Of a stretch of 64,000 nucleotides of DNA, positions 23,108-36,859 are shown one piece after another. The notes under the pieces were generated by a model, which did not search any database, was not told the DNA's origin, and saw only the letters and a program-made list of their open reading frames with translations. This stretch comes from Lutraria lutraria (lineage: Eukaryota > Mollusca > Bivalvia > Venerida > Mactridae): NCBI GenBank assembly GCA_964023205.1, contig OZ026833.1, forward strand, positions 33,258,830-33,322,829, in the 5' to 3' direction. Within the stretch, counting starts at the first letter, position 1. Each line of letters starts with the position of its first letter. A program made the translations under genes and the position numbers.

Positions 23108-24475
23108 GCGGAGAGATCTGTCCCACTGATTTGGGGGCCGTCTTGTGTCAAACACCCCCTACGCCCCATGCTAGGTAGGAACTATATAAGCGTGGGTGTG
23201 TGAAAGAAGACGACTTCATTGAAATGGCATTCCTTCGTTTCACATTCTCAGATTGCATTCAGTCGAGTAGATTTAAACTTGGTGATATGCGATAATTTTT
23301 ATCACACCCTGAAGGTAACGAACACGCATAAACATGCATCATCGATCGACAAAGGGAAATAACCCACTTACGTATAGGAAACGCACCCGTCGAGCATATA
23401 GGACACCAAGGGAACTGGATGTTTTGGTCATATATCTATGTTTGTCTCTTATATTAATTTCTGCTATCGTAAAACTTGCCAAGTTTACAGTAATTTGAAA
23501 CTACTCAAGCGAACACGTGCACAAACACCTTGATATATAAGTTCCGATTCTCGTCAGACAATGTGCCGCAATGGCGCAGTCGGTTAAAGCGTCGGACATT
23601 GAAAGCTTTCGAGACAGGCAGACTTTTTGTGGCGGGTTCGAGGCCGGCCACGGATCTTTTTTTTATTTTTATTTTTCGTTCGTTAGCGTTATACAGGCTT
23701 CAAAACATTCCGCAAACACTTGGCGTTTGTTTCTTGAAATTAAATTAAATAGAAACAGTGTATTTTGTACGTTTGCATTAATTAATATTCATTTCTGCAA
23801 TAATAGCGATGTTAATCGCATTTCACGTGGGGTTACTGTAACGAAACCAGCCGTATGACTTTAGTTTGATATGTTGCGCTATGTACCAATCAAGGCTGCT
23901 GCATTGTGTTATCATTGCGTGTTGGGTTATTGTCGTTGGCGTCAATATGCATATGGTACGTACGTATCTTACTGTGAATTTCATAAGCAGCGCGTGTGTT
24001 AAAGTAACAATTTGTTTTAATATCAATTATATAGAGACTGAACATGTACGGTTACATATGTATGTAAGTCGGAGCGTGTGTTAAAGTAACAATTTGTTTT
24101 AATATCAATTATATAGAGACTGAACATGTACGGTTACATATGTATGTAAGTCGGAGCGTGTGTTAAAGTAACAATTTATTTTAATATCAATTATAAAGAG
24201 ACTGAACCTGTACGGTTACGTATGTATGTAAGTCGGACACATGGTGAATCAGTATACATATAATTAGTTGAGTAAGTATAATAGTATGTTAGTGCATGTA
24301 CATTGATGTGCTTGCATTACCGAATTGCATTTATTTAAAAACTATCAGCCTGAAAATAGTGGAACCGTCTAATCGCAGAACAATTCCAAATTGAATTAGG
24401 GAGACCAGGCACCGCATTGAAATTGTGTTTCATATATTTGCGAACTTAACAAATTAAGAATGTAAGTAAGCATGT
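23108..24475 (+). repeat. Unit U18, 1368 bp, type R
   Basis: One T lost in gtacgtttgcat near 23771. R markers gaacctgta and cagcctg. Private ggtgatatg, gaaaatagt, accgtctaa and gaattaggg make it one of the most diverged copies. Confidence 0.97.
23565..23656 (+). ncRNA. tRNA-like Pol III element, copy 18
   Basis: Unchanged from copy 1 although U18 is diverged elsewhere. Confidence 0.58.
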
Positions 24476-25844
24476 GCGGAGAGATCTGTCCCACTGATTT
24501 GGGGGCCGTCTTGTGTCAAACACCCCCTACGCCCCATGCTAGGTAGGAACTATATAAGCGTGGGTGTGTGAAAGAAGACGACTTCATTGAAATGGCATTC
24601 CTTCGTTTCACATTCTCAGATTGCATTCAGTCGAGTAGATTTAAACTTGGTAATATGCGATAATTTTTATCACACCCTGAAGGTAACGAACACGCATAAA
24701 CATGCATCATCGATCGACAAAGGGAAATAACCCACTTACATATAGGAAACGCACCCGTCGAGCATATAGGACACCAAGGGAACTGGATGTTTTGGTCATA
24801 TATCTATGTTTGTCTCTTATATTAATTTCTGCTATCGTAAAACTTGCCAAGTTTACAGTAATTTGAAACTACTCAAGCGAACACGTGCACAAACACCTTG
24901 ATATATAAGTTCCGATTCTCGTCAGACAATGTGCCGCAATGGCGCAGTCGGTTAAAGCGTCGGACATTGAAAGCTTTCGAGACAGGCAGACTTTTTGTGG
25001 CGGGTTCGAGGCCGGCCACGGATCTTTTTTTTATTTTTATTTTTCGTTCGTTAGCGTTATACAGGCTTCAAAACATTCCGCAAACACTTGGCGTTTGTTT
25101 CTTGAAATTAAATTAAATAGAAACAGTGTATTTTGTACGTTTTGCATTAATTAATATTCATTTCTGCAATAATAGCGATGTTAATCGCATTTCACGTGGG
25201 GTTACTGTAACGAAACCAGCCGTATGACTTTAGTTTGATATGTTGCGCTATGTACCAATCAAGGCTGCTGCATTGTGTTATCATTGCGTGTTGGGTTATT
25301 GTCGTTGGCGTCAATATGCATATGGTACGTACGTATCTTACTGTGAATTTCATAAGCAGCGCGTGTGTTAAAGTAACAATTTGTTTTAATATCAATTATA
25401 TAGAGACTGAACATGTACGGTTACATATGTATGTAAGTCGGAGCGTGTGTTAAAGTAACAATTTGTTTTAATATCAATTATATAGAGACTGAACATGTAC
25501 GGTTACATATGTATGTAAGTCGGAGCGTGTGTTAAAGTAACAATTTATTTTAATATCAATTATAAAGAGACTGAACCTGTACGGTTACGTATGTATGTAA
25601 GTCGGACACATGGTGAATCAGTATACATATAATTAGTTGAGTAAGTATAATAGTATGTTAGTGCATGTACATTGATGTGCTTGCATTACCGAATTGCATT
25701 TATTTAAAAACTATCAGCCTGAGAATAGTGGAACCGACTAATCGCAGAACAATTCCAAATTGAATGAGGGAGACCAGGCACCGCATTGAAATTGTGTTTC
25801 ATATATTTGCGAACTTAACAAATTAAGAATGTAAGTAAGCATGT
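24476..25844 (+). repeat. Unit U19, 1369 bp, type R
   Basis: gaacctgta and cagcctg again, directly after another R unit. Private ttacatatagg for ttacgtatagg. Confidence 0.97.
24933..25024 (+). ncRNA. tRNA-like Pol III element, copy 19
   Basis: No change from copy 1 in the element. Confidence 0.58.
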
Positions 25845-27214
25845 GCGGAGAGATCTGTCCCACTGATTTGGGGGCCGTCTTGTGTCAAACACCCCCTACG
25901 CCCCATGCTAGGTAGGAACTATATAAGCGTGGGTGTGTGAAAGAAGACGACTTCATTGAAATGGCATTCCTTCGTTTCACATTCTCAGATTGCATTCAGT
26001 CGAGTAGATTTAAACTTGGTAATATGCGATAATTTTTATCACACCCTGAAGGTAACGAACACGCATAAACATGCATCATCGATCGACAAAGGGAAATAAC
26101 CCACTTACGTATAGGAAACGCACCCGTCGAGCATATAGGACACCAAGGGAACTGGATGTTTTGGTCATATATCTATGTTTGTCTCTTATATTAATTTCTG
26201 CTATCGTAAAACTTGCCAAGTTTACAGTAATTTGAAACTACTCAAGCGAACACGTGCACAAACACCTTGATATATAAGTTCCGATTCTCGTCAGACAATG
26301 TGCCGCAATGGCGCAGTCGGTTAAAGCGTCGGACATTGAAAGCTTTCGAGACAGGCAGACTTTTTGTGGCGGGTTCGAGGCCGGCCACGGATCTTTTTTT
26401 TATTTTTATTTTTCGTTCGTTAGCGTTATACAGGCTTCAAAACATTCCGCAAACACTTGGCGTTTGTTTCTTGAAACTAAATTAAATAGAAACAGTGTAT
26501 TTTGTACGTTTTGCATTAATTAATATTCATTTCTGCAATAATAGCGATGTTAATCGCATTTCACGTGGGGTTACTGTAACGAAACCAGCCGTATGACTTT
26601 AGTTTGATATGTTGCGCTATGTACCAATCAAGGCTGCTGCATTGTGTTATCATTGCGTGTTGGGTTATTGTCGTTGGCGTCAATATGCATATGGTACGTG
26701 CGTATCTTACTGTGAATTTCATAAGCAGCGCGTGTGTTAAAGTAACAATTTGTTTTAATATCAATTATATAGAGACTGAACATGTACGGTTACATATGTA
26801 TGTAAGTCGGAGCGCGTGTTAAAGTAACAATTTGTTTTAATATCAATTATATAGAGACTGAACATGTACGGTTACATATGTATGTAAGTCGGAGCGTGTG
26901 TTAAAGTAACAATTTATTTTAATATCAATTATAAAGAGACTGAACATGTACGGTTACGTATGTATGTAAGTCGGACACATGGTGAATCAGTATACATATA
27001 ATTAGTTGAGTAAGTATAATAGTATGTTAGTGCATGTACATTGATGTGCTTGCATTACCGAATTGCATTTATTTAAAAACTATCAGTCTGAGAATAGTGG
27101 AACCGACTAATCGCAGAACAATTTTCAAATTGAATGAGGGAGACCAGGCACCGCATTGAAATTGTGTTTCATATATTTGCGAACTTAACAAATTAAGAAT
27201 GTAAGTAAGCATGT
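25845..27214 (+). repeat. Unit U20, 1370 bp, type P
   Basis: gaaactaaat and gagcgcgtgtt as P, but catgtacgg in subrepeat 2, so only part of the P set. One base longer through caattttcaaat in the tail. Private gtacgtgcg. Confidence 0.97.
26302..26393 (+). ncRNA. tRNA-like Pol III element, copy 20
   Basis: No change from copy 1 in the element. Confidence 0.58.
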
Positions 27215-28582
27215 GCGGAGAGATCTGTCCCACTGATTTGGGGGCCGTCTTGTGTCAAACAACCCCTACGCCCCATGCTAGGTAGGAACTATATAAGCGT
27301 GGGTGTGTGAAAGAAGACGACTTCATTGAAATGGCATTCCTTCGTTTCACATTCTCAGATTGCATTCAGTCGAGTAGATTTAAACTTGGTAATATGCGAT
27401 AATTTTTATCACACCCTGAAGGTAACGAACACGCATAAACATGCATCATCGATCGACAAAGGGAAATAACCCACTTACGTATAGGAAACGCACCCGTCGA
27501 GCATATAGGACACCAAGGGAACTGGATGTTTTGGTCATATATCTATGTTTGTCTCTTATATTAATTTCTGCTATTGTAAACTTGCCAAGTTTACAGTAAT
27601 TTGAAACTACTCAAGCGAACACGTGCACAAACACCTTGATATATAAGTTCCGATTCTCGTCAGACAATGTGCCGCAATGGCGCAGTCGGTTAAAGCGTCG
27701 GACATTGAAAGCTTTCGAGACAGGCAGACTTTTTGTGGCGGGTTCGAGGCCGGCCACGGATCTTTTTTTTATTTTTATTTTTCGTTCGTTAGCGTTATAC
27801 AGGCTTCAAAACATTCCGCAAACACTTGGCGTTTGTTTCTTGAAATTAAATTAAATAGAAACAGTGTATTTTGTACGTTTTGCATTAATTAATATTCATT
27901 TCTGCAATAATAGCGATGTTAATCGCATTTCACGTGGGGTTACTGTAACGAAACCAGCCGTATGACTTTAGTTTGATATGTTGCGCTATGTACCAATCAA
28001 GGCTGCTGCATTGTGTTATCATTGCGTGTTGGGTTATTGTCGTTGGCGTCAATATGCATATGGTACGTACGTATCTTACTGTGAATTTCATAAGCAGCGC
28101 GTGTGTTAAAGTAACAATTTGTTTTAATATCAATTATATAGAGACTGAACATGTACGGTTACATATGTATGTAAGTCGGAGCGTGTGTTAAAGTAACAAT
28201 TTGTTTTAATATCAATTATATAGAGACTGAACATGTACGGTTACATATGTATGTAAGTCGGAGCGTGTGTTAAAGTAACAATTTATTTTAATATCAATTA
28301 TAAAGAGACTGAACCTGTACGGTTACGTATGTATGTAAGTCGGACACATGGTGAATCAGTATACATATAATTAGTTGAGTAAGTATAATAGTATGTTAGT
28401 GCATGTACATTGATGTGCTTGCATTACCGAATTGCATTTATTTAAAAACTATCAGCCTGAGAATAGTGGAACCGACTAATCGCAGAACAATTCCAAATTG
28501 AATGAGGGAGACCAGGCACCGCATTGAAATTGTGTTTCATATATTTGCGAACTTAACAAATTAAGAATGTAAGTAAGCATGT
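27215..28582 (+). repeat. Unit U21, 1368 bp, Q left and R right
   Basis: Starts with the Q marker aacaacccc and ends with the R markers gaacctgta and cagcctg, so it looks like a Q/R chimera. One A lost in ctattgtaaactt near 27573. Confidence 0.97.
27671..27762 (+). ncRNA. tRNA-like Pol III element, copy 21
   Basis: No change from copy 1 in the element. Confidence 0.58.
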
Positions 28583-29951
28583 GCGGAGAGATCTGTCCCA
28601 CTGATTTGGGGGCCGTCTTGTGTCAAACACCCCCTACGCCCCATGCTAGGTAGGAACTATATAAGCGTGGGTGTGTGAAAGAAGACGACTTCATTGAAAT
28701 GGCATTCCTTCGTTTCACATTCTCAGATTGCATTCAGTCGAGTAGATTTAAACTTGGTAATATGCGATAATTTTTATCACACCCTGAAGGTAACGAACAC
28801 GCATAAACATGCATCATCGATCGACAAAGGGAAATAACCCACTTACGTATAGGAAACGCACCCGTCGAGCATATAGGACACCAAGGGAACTGGATGTTTT
28901 GGTCATATATCTATGTTTGTCTCTTATATTAATTTCTGCTATCGTAAAACTTGCCAAGTTTACAGTAATTTGAAACTACTCAAGCGAACACGTGCACAAA
29001 CACCTTGATATATAAGTTCCGATTCTCGTCAGACAATGTGCCGCAATGGCGCAGTCGGTTAAAGCGTCGGACATTGAAAGCTTTCGAGACAGGCAGACTT
29101 TTTGTGGCGGGTTCGAGGCCGGCCACGGATCTTTTTTTTATTTTTATTTTTCGTTCGTTAGCGTTATACAGGCTTCAAAACATTCCGCAAACACTTGGCG
29201 TTTGTTTATTGAAACTAAATTAAATAGAAACAGTGTATTTTGTACGTTTTGCATTAATTAATATTCATTTCTGCAATAATAGCGATGTTAATCGCATTTC
29301 ACGTGGGGTTACTGTAACGAAACCAGCCGTATGACTTTAGTTTGATATGTTGCGCTATGTACCAATCAAGGCTGCTGCATTGTGTTATCATTGCGTGTTG
29401 GGTTATTGTCGTTGGCGTCAATATGCATATGGTACGTACGTATCTTACTGTGAATTTCATAAGCAGCGCGTGTGTTAAAGTAAAAATTTGTTTTAATATC
29501 AATTATATAGAGACTGAACATGTACGGTTACATATGTATGTAAGTCGGAGCGCGTGTTAAAGTAACAATTTGTTTTAATATCAATTATATAGAGACTGAA
29601 CATGAAAGGTTACATATGTATGTAAGTCGGAGCGTGTGTTAAAGTAACAATTTATTTTAATATCAATTATAAAGAGACTGAACATGTACGGTTACGTATG
29701 TATGTAAGTCGGACACATGGTGAATCAGTATACATATAATTAGTTGAGTAAGTATAATAGTATGTTAGTGCATGTACATTGATGTGCTTGCATTACCGAA
29801 TTGCATTTATTTAAAAACTATCAGTCTGAGAATAGTGGAACCGACTAATCGCAGAACAATTCCAAATTGAATGAGGGAGACCAGGCACCGCATTGAAATT
29901 GTGTTTCATATATTTGCGAACTTAACAAATTAAGAATGTAAGTAAGCATGT
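28583..29951 (+). repeat. Unit U22, 1369 bp, type P with a Q marker
   Basis: gaaactaaat, gagcgcgtgtt and catgaaagg (P), together with gtaaaaattt (Q), so a mixed haplotype. Private gtttattga. Confidence 0.97.
29040..29131 (+). ncRNA. tRNA-like Pol III element, copy 22
   Basis: Last copy of the left-hand run with T-loop TTCGAGG. Confidence 0.58.
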
Positions 29952-30043
29952 GCGGAGAGATCTGTCCCACTGATTTGGGGGCCGTCTTGTGTCAAACAAC
30001 CCCTACGCCCCATGCTAGGTAGGAACTATATAAGCGTGGGTGT

Positions 30044-30171
30044 GTGAAAGAAGACGACTTCATTGAAATGGCATTCCTTCGTTTCACATTCTCAGATTGC
30101 ATTCAGTGTGAAAGAAGACGACTTCATTGAAATGGCATTCCTTCGTTTCACATTCTCAGATTGCATTCAGT
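30044..30171 (+). repeat. 64-bp tandem duplication in U23
   Basis: The block from gtgaaagaagacgac to gattgcattcagt occurs twice in direct succession, 64 bases apart. The junction cattcagtgtgaaag shows only two to three bases of shared sequence between the joined ends. Confidence 0.95.
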
Positions 30172-30472
30172 CGAGTAGATTTAAACTTGGTAATTTGCGA
30201 TAATTTTTATCACACCCTGAAGGTAACGAACACGCATAAACATGCATCATCGATCGACAAAGGGAAATAACCCACTTACGTATAGGAAACGCACCCGTCG
30301 AGCATATAGCACACCAAGGGAACTGGATGTTTTGGTCATATATCTGTGTTTGTCTCTTATATTAATTTCTGCTATCGTAAAACTTGCCAAGTTTACAGTA
30401 ATTTGAAACTACTCAAGCGAACACGTGCACAAACACCTTGATATATAAGTTCCGATTCTCGTCAGACAATGT

Positions 30473-30564
30473 GCCGCAATGGCGCAGTCGGTTAAAGCGT
30501 CGGACATTGAAAGCTTTCGAGACAGGCAGACTTTTTGTGGCGGGTTCGACGCCGGCCACGGATC
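30473..30564 (+). ncRNA. tRNA-like Pol III element, copy 23
   Basis: T-loop TTCGACG; start of the long GAC run. Confidence 0.58.
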
Positions 30565-31384
30565 TTTTTTTTATTTTTATTGTTCGTTCGTTAGCGTTAT
30601 ACAGGCTTCAAAACATTCCGCAAACACTTGGCGTTTGTTTCTTGAAATTAAATTAAATAGAAACAGTGTATTTTGTACGTTTTGCATTAATTAATATTCA
30701 TTTCTGCAATAATAGCGATGTTAATCGCATTTCACGTGGGGTTACTGTAACGAAACCAGCCGTATGACTTTAGTTTGATATGTTGCGCTATGTACCAATC
30801 AAGGCTGCTGCATTGTGTTATTATTGCGTGTTGGGTTATTGTCGTTGGCGTCAATATGCATATGGTACGTACGTATCTTACTGTGAATTTCATAAGCAGC
30901 GCGTGTGTTAAAGTAACAATTTGTTTTAATATCAATTATATAGAGACTGAACATGTACGGTTACATATGTATGTAAGTCGGAGCGTGTGTTAAAGTAACA
31001 ATTTGTTTTAATATCAATTATATAGAGACTGAACATGTACGGTTACATATGTATGTAAGTCGGAGCGTGTGTTAAAGTAACAATTTATTTTAATATCAAT
31101 TATAAAGAGACTGAACATGTACGGTTACGTATGTATGTAAGTCGGACACATGGTGAATCAGTATACATATAATTAGTTGAGTAAGTATAATAGTATGTTA
31201 GTGCATGTACATTGATGTGCTTGCATTACCGAATTGCATTTATTTAAAAACTATCAGTCTGAGAATAGTGGAACCGACTAATCGCAGAACAATTCCAAAT
31301 TGAATGAGGGAGACCAGGCACCGCATTGAAATTGTGTTTCATATATTTGCGAACTTAACAAATTAAGAATGTAAGTAAGCATGT

Positions 31385-32753
31385 GCGGAGAGATCTGTCC
31401 CACTGATTTGGGGGCCGTCTTGTGTCAAACACCCCCTACGCCCCATGCTAGGTAGGAACTATATAAGCGTGGGTGTGTGAAAGAAGACGACTTCATTGAA
31501 ATGGCATTCCTTCGTTTCACATTCTCAGATTGCATTCAGTCGAGTAGATTTAAACTTGGTAATATGCGATAATTTTTATCACACCCTGAAGGTAACGAAC
31601 ACGCATAAACATGCATCATCGATCGACAAAGGGAAATAACCCACTTACGTATAGGAAACGCACCCGTCGAGCATATAGCACACCAAGGGAACTGGATGTT
31701 TTGGTCATATATCTATGTTTGTCTCTTATATTAATTTCTGCTATCGTAAAACTTGCCAAGTTTACAGTAATTTGAAACTACTCAAGCGAACACGTGCACA
31801 AACACCTTGATATATAAGTTCCGATTCTCGTCAGACAATGTGCCGCAATGGCGCAGTCGGTTAAAGCGTCGGACATTGAAAGCTTTCGAGACAGGCAGAC
31901 TTTTTGTGGCGGGTTCGACGCCGGCCACGGATCTTTTTTTTATTTTTATTTTTCGTTCGTTAGCGTTATACAGGCTTCAAAACATTCCGCAAACACTTGG
32001 CGTTTGTTTCTTGAAATTAAATTAAATAGAAACAGTGTATTTTGTACGTTTTGCATTAATTAATATTCATTTCTGCAATAATAGCGATGTTAATCGCATT
32101 TCACGTGGGGTTACTGTAACGAAACCAGCCGTATGACTTTAGTTTGATATGTTGCGCTATGTACCAATCAAGGCTGCTGCATTGTGTTATCATTGCGTGT
32201 TGGGTTATTGTCGTTGGCGTCTATATGCATATGGTACGTACGTATCTTACTGTGAATTTCATAAGCAGCGCGTGTGTTAAAGTAACAATTTGTTTTAATA
32301 TCAATTATATAGAGACTGAACATGTACGGTTACATATGTATGTAAGTCGGAGCGTGTGTTAAAGTAACAATTTGTTTTAATATCAATTATATAGAGACTG
32401 AACATGTACGGTTACATATGTATGTAAGTCGGAGCGTGTGTTAAAGTAACAATTTATTTTAATATCAATTATAAAGAGACTGAACATGTACGGTTACGTA
32501 TGTATGTAAGTCGGACACATGGTGAATCAGTATACATATAATTAGTTGAGTAAGTATAATAGTATGTTAGTGCATGTACATTGATGTGCTTGCATTACCG
32601 AATTGCATTTATTTAAAAACTATCAGTCTGAGAATAGTGGAACCGACTAATCGCAGAACAATTCCAAATTGAATGAGGGAGACCAGGCACCGCATTGAAA
32701 TTGTGTTACATATATTTGCGAACTTAACAAATTAAGAATGTAAGTAAGCATGT
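31385..32753 (+). repeat. Unit U24, 1369 bp, type B
   Basis: B-type markers: atagcacacc with atatctatg, gcgtctatatg, and gtgttacat in the tail. Confidence 0.97.
31842..31933 (+). ncRNA. tRNA-like Pol III element, copy 24
   Basis: T-loop TTCGACG, otherwise as copy 1. Confidence 0.58.
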
Positions 32754-34122
32754 GCGGAGAGATCTGTCCCACTGATTTGGGGGCCGTCTTGTGTCAAACA
32801 CCCCCTACGCCCCATGCTAGGTAGGAACTATATAAGCGTGGGTGTGTGAAAGAAGACGACTTCATTGAAATGGCATTCCTTCGTTTCACATTCTCAGATT
32901 GCATTCAGTCGAGTAGATTTAAACTTGGTAATATGCGATAATTTTTATCACACCCTGAAGGTAACGAACACGCATAAACATGCATCATCGATCGACAAAG
33001 GGAAATAACCCACTTACGTATAGGAAACGCACCCGTCGAGCATATAGGACACCAAGGGAACTGGATGTTTTGGTCATATATCTATGTTTGTCTCTTATAT
33101 TAATTTCTGCTATCGTAAAACTTGCCAAGTTTACAGTAATTTGAAACTACTCAAGCGAACACGTGCACAAACACCTTGATATATAAGTTCCGATTCTCGT
33201 CAGACAATGTGCCGCAATGGCGAAGTCGGTTAAAGCGTCGGACATTGAAAGCTTTCGAGACAGGCAGACTTTTTGTGGCGGGTTCGACGCCGGCCACGGA
33301 TCTTTTTTTTATTTTTATTTTTCGTTCGTTAGCGTTATACAGGCTTCAAAACATTCCGCAAACACTTGGCGTTTGTTTCTTGAAATTAAATTAAATAGAA
33401 ACAGTGTATTTTGTACGTTTTGCATTAATTAATATTCATTTCTGCAATAATAGCGATGTTAATCGCATTTCACGTGGGGTTACTGTAACGAAACCAGCCG
33501 TATGACTTTAGTTTGATATGTTGCGCTATGTACCAATCAAGGCTGCTGCATTGTGTTATCATTGCGTGTTGGGTTATTGTCGTTGGCGTCAATATGCATA
33601 TGGTACGTACGTATCTTACTGTGAATTTCATAAGCAGCGCGTGTGTTAAAGTAACAATTTGTTTTAATATCAATTATATAGAGACTGAACATGTACGGTT
33701 ACATATGTATGTAAGTCGGAGCGTGTGTTAAAGTAACAATTTGTTTTAATATCAATTATATAGAGACTGAACATGTACGGTTACATATGTATGTAAGTCG
33801 GAGCGTGTGTTAAAGTAACAATTTATTTTAATATCAATTATAAAGAGACTGAACATGTACGGTTACGTATGTATGTAAGTCGGACACATGGTGAATCAGT
33901 ATACATATAATTAGTTGAGTAAGTATAATAGTATGTTAGTGCATGTACATTGATGTGCTTGCATTACCGAATTGCATTTATTTAAAAACTATCAGTCTGA
34001 GAATAGTGGAACCGACTAATCGCAGAACAATTCCAAATTGAATGAGGGAGACCAGGCACCGCATTGAAATTGTGTTTCATATATTTGCGAACTTAACAAA
34101 TTAAGAATGTAAGTAAGCATGT
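32754..34122 (+). repeat. Unit U25, 1369 bp, type C
   Basis: C-type marker: atggcgaagtcgg in the A box. Otherwise near consensus, with ataggacacc. Confidence 0.97.
33211..33302 (+). ncRNA. tRNA-like Pol III element, copy 25
   Basis: A box TGGCGAAGTCG: within consensus, but one D-stem pair is lost. T-loop TTCGACG. Confidence 0.56.
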
Positions 34123-35490
34123 GCGGAGAGATCTGTCCCACTGATTTGGGGGCCTTCTTGTGTCAAACACCCCCTACGCCCCATGCTAGGTAGGAACTAT
34201 ATAAGCGTGGGTGTGTGAAAGAAGACGACTTCATTGAAATGGCATTCCTTCGTTTCACATTCTCAGATTGCATTCAGTCGAGTAGATTTAAACTTGGTAA
34301 TATACGATAATTTTTATCACACCCTGAAGGTAACGAACACGCATAAACATGCATCATCGATCGACAAAGGGAAATACCCACTTACGTATAGGAAACGCAC
34401 CCGTCGAGCATATAGGACACCAAGGGAACTGGATGTTTTGGTCATATATCTATGTTTGTCTCTTATATTAATTTCTGCTATCGTAAAACTTGCCAAGTTT
34501 ACAGTAATTTGAAACTACTCAAGCGAACACGTGCACAAACACCTTGATATATAAGTTCCGATTCTCGTCAGACAATGTGCCGCAATGGCGCAGTCGGTTA
34601 AAGCGTCGGACATTGAAAACTTTCGAGACAGGCAGACTTTTTGTGGCGGGTTCGACGCCGGCCACGGATCTTTTTTTTATTTTTATTTTTCGTTCGTTAG
34701 CGTTATACAGGCTTCAAAACATTCCGCAAACACTTGGCGTTTGTTTCTTGAAATTAAATTAAATAGAAACAGTGTATTTTGTACGTTTTGCATTAATTAA
34801 TATTCATTTCTGCAATAATAGCGATGTTAATCGCATTTCACGTGGGGTTACTGTAACGAAACCAGCCGTATGACTTTAGTTTGATATGTTGCACTATGTA
34901 CCAATCAAGGCTGCTGCATTGAGTTATCATTGCGTGTTGGGTTATTGTCGTTGGCGTCAATATGCATATGGTACGTACGTATCTTACTGTGAATTTCATA
35001 AGCAGCGCGTGTGTTAAAGTAACAATTTGTTTTAATATCAATTATATAGAGACTGAACATGTACGGTTACATATTTATGTAAGTCGGAGCGTGTGTTAAA
35101 GTAACAATTTGTTTTAATATCAATTATATAGAGACTGAACATGTACGGTTACATATGTATGTAAGTCGGAGCGTGTGTTAAAGTAACAATTTATTTTAAT
35201 ATCAATTATAAAGAGACTGAACATGTACGGTTATGTATGTATGTAAGTCGGACACATGGTGAATCAGTATACATATAATTAGTTGAGTAAGTATAATAGT
35301 ATGTTAGTGCATGTACATTGATGTGCTTGCATTACCGAATTGCATTTATTTAAAAACTATCAGTCTGAGAATAGTGGAACCGACTAATCGCAGAACAATT
35401 CCAAATTGAATGAGGGAGACCAGGCACCGCATTGAAATTGTGTTTCATATATTTGCGAACTTAACAAATTAAGAATGTAAGTAAGCATGT
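34123..35490 (+). repeat. Unit U26, 1368 bp, type D
   Basis: D-type markers: ggccttcttg, aatatacgat, one A lost in gaaatacccac, attgaaaact, gttgcactatg, attgagttatc, acatatttatg and gttatgtatg. Confidence 0.97.
34579..34670 (+). ncRNA. tRNA-like Pol III element, copy 26
   Basis: attgaaaact in the loop and T-loop TTCGACG. Confidence 0.57.
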
Positions 35491-36859
35491 GCGGAGAGAT
35501 CTGTCCCACTGATTTGGGGGCCGTCTTGTGTCAAACACCCCCTACGCCCCATGCTAGGTAGGAACTATATAAGCGTGGGTGTGTGAAAGAAGACGACTTC
35601 ATTGAAATGGCATTCCTTAGTTTCACATTCTCAGATTGCATTCAGTCGAGTAGATTTAAACTTGGTAATATGCGATAATTTTTATCACACCCTGAAGGTA
35701 ACGAACACGCATAAACATGCATCATCGATCGACAAAGGGAAATAACCCACTTACGTATAGGAAACGCACCCGTCGAGCATATAGCACACCAAGGGAACTG
35801 GATGTTTTGGTCATATATCTGTGTTTGTCTCTTATATTAATTTCTGCTATCGTAAAACTTGCCAAGTTTACAGTAATTTGAAACTACTCAAGCGAACACG
35901 TGCACAAACACCTTGATATATAAGTTCCGATTCTCGTCAGACAATGTGCCGCAATGGCGCAGTCGGTTAAAGCGTCGGACATTGAAAGCTTTCGAGACAG
36001 GCAGACTTTTTGTGGCGGGTTCGACGCCGGCCACGGATCTTTTTTTTATTTTTATTGTTCGTTCGTTAGCGTTATACAGGCTTCAAAACATTCCGCAAAC
36101 ACTTGGCGTTTGTTTCTTGAAATTAAATTAAATAGAAACAGTGTATTTTGTACGTTTTGCATTAATTAATATTCATTTCTGCAATAATAGCGATGTTAAT
36201 CGCATTTCACGTGGGGTTACTGTAACGAAACCAGCCGTATGACTTTAGTTTGATATGTTGCGCTATGTACCAATCAAGGCTGCTGCATTGTGTTATCATT
36301 GCGTGTTGGGTTATTGTCGTTGGCGTCTATATGCATATGGTACGTACGTATCTTACTGTGAATTTCATAAGCAGCGCGTGTGTTAAAGTAACAATTTGTT
36401 TTAATATCAATTATATAGAGACTGAACATGTACGGTTACATATGTATGTAAGTCGGAGCGTGTGTTAAAGTAACAATTTGTTTTAATATCAATTATATAG
36501 AGACTGAACATGTACGGTTACATATGTATGTAAGTCGGAGCGTGTGTTAAAGTAACAATTTATTTTAATATCAATTATAAAGAGACTGAACATGTACGGT
36601 TACGTATGTATGTAAGTCGGACACATGGTGAATCAGTATACATATAATTAGTTGAGTAAGTATAATAGTATGTTAGTGCATGTACATTGATGTGCTTGCA
36701 TTACCGAATTGCATTTATTTAAAAACTATCAGTCTGAGAATAGTGGAACCGACTAATCGCAGAACAATTCCAAATTGAATGAGGGAGACCAGGCACCGCA
36801 TTGAAATTGTGTTACATATATTTGCGAACTTAACAAATTAAGAATGTAAGTAAGCATGT
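35491..36859 (+). repeat. Unit U27, 1369 bp, A/B chimera
   Basis: Left part is A-type (atagcacacc, atatctgtg, tttattgttcg at 36050-36060) but without the 64-bp duplication and with ccttagttt. Right part is B-type (gcgtctatatg near 36325, gtgttacat near 36811). The switch lies between about 36060 and 36300. Confidence 0.97.
35948..36039 (+). ncRNA. tRNA-like Pol III element, copy 27
   Basis: T-loop TTCGACG. The A/B haplotype switch of this unit lies just downstream of the element. Confidence 0.58.

Larger units (their letters stand above)
29952..31384 (+). repeat. Unit U23, 1433 bp, type A with 64-bp duplication
   Basis: Head has aacaacccc. A-type markers: atagcacacc, atatctgtg, tttattgttcg and gttattattg. 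A 64-bp block is tandemly doubled at about 30044-30171. First unit of the long GAC B-box run. Private gtaatttgcg. Confidence 0.97.

Noticed and set aside
34234..34512. 92-codon ORF in D-type units (also at 38340, 42446 and 49349)
   Set aside because: It exists only because one A is lost in gaaatacccac; all other unit types are closed here. No family resemblance seen.
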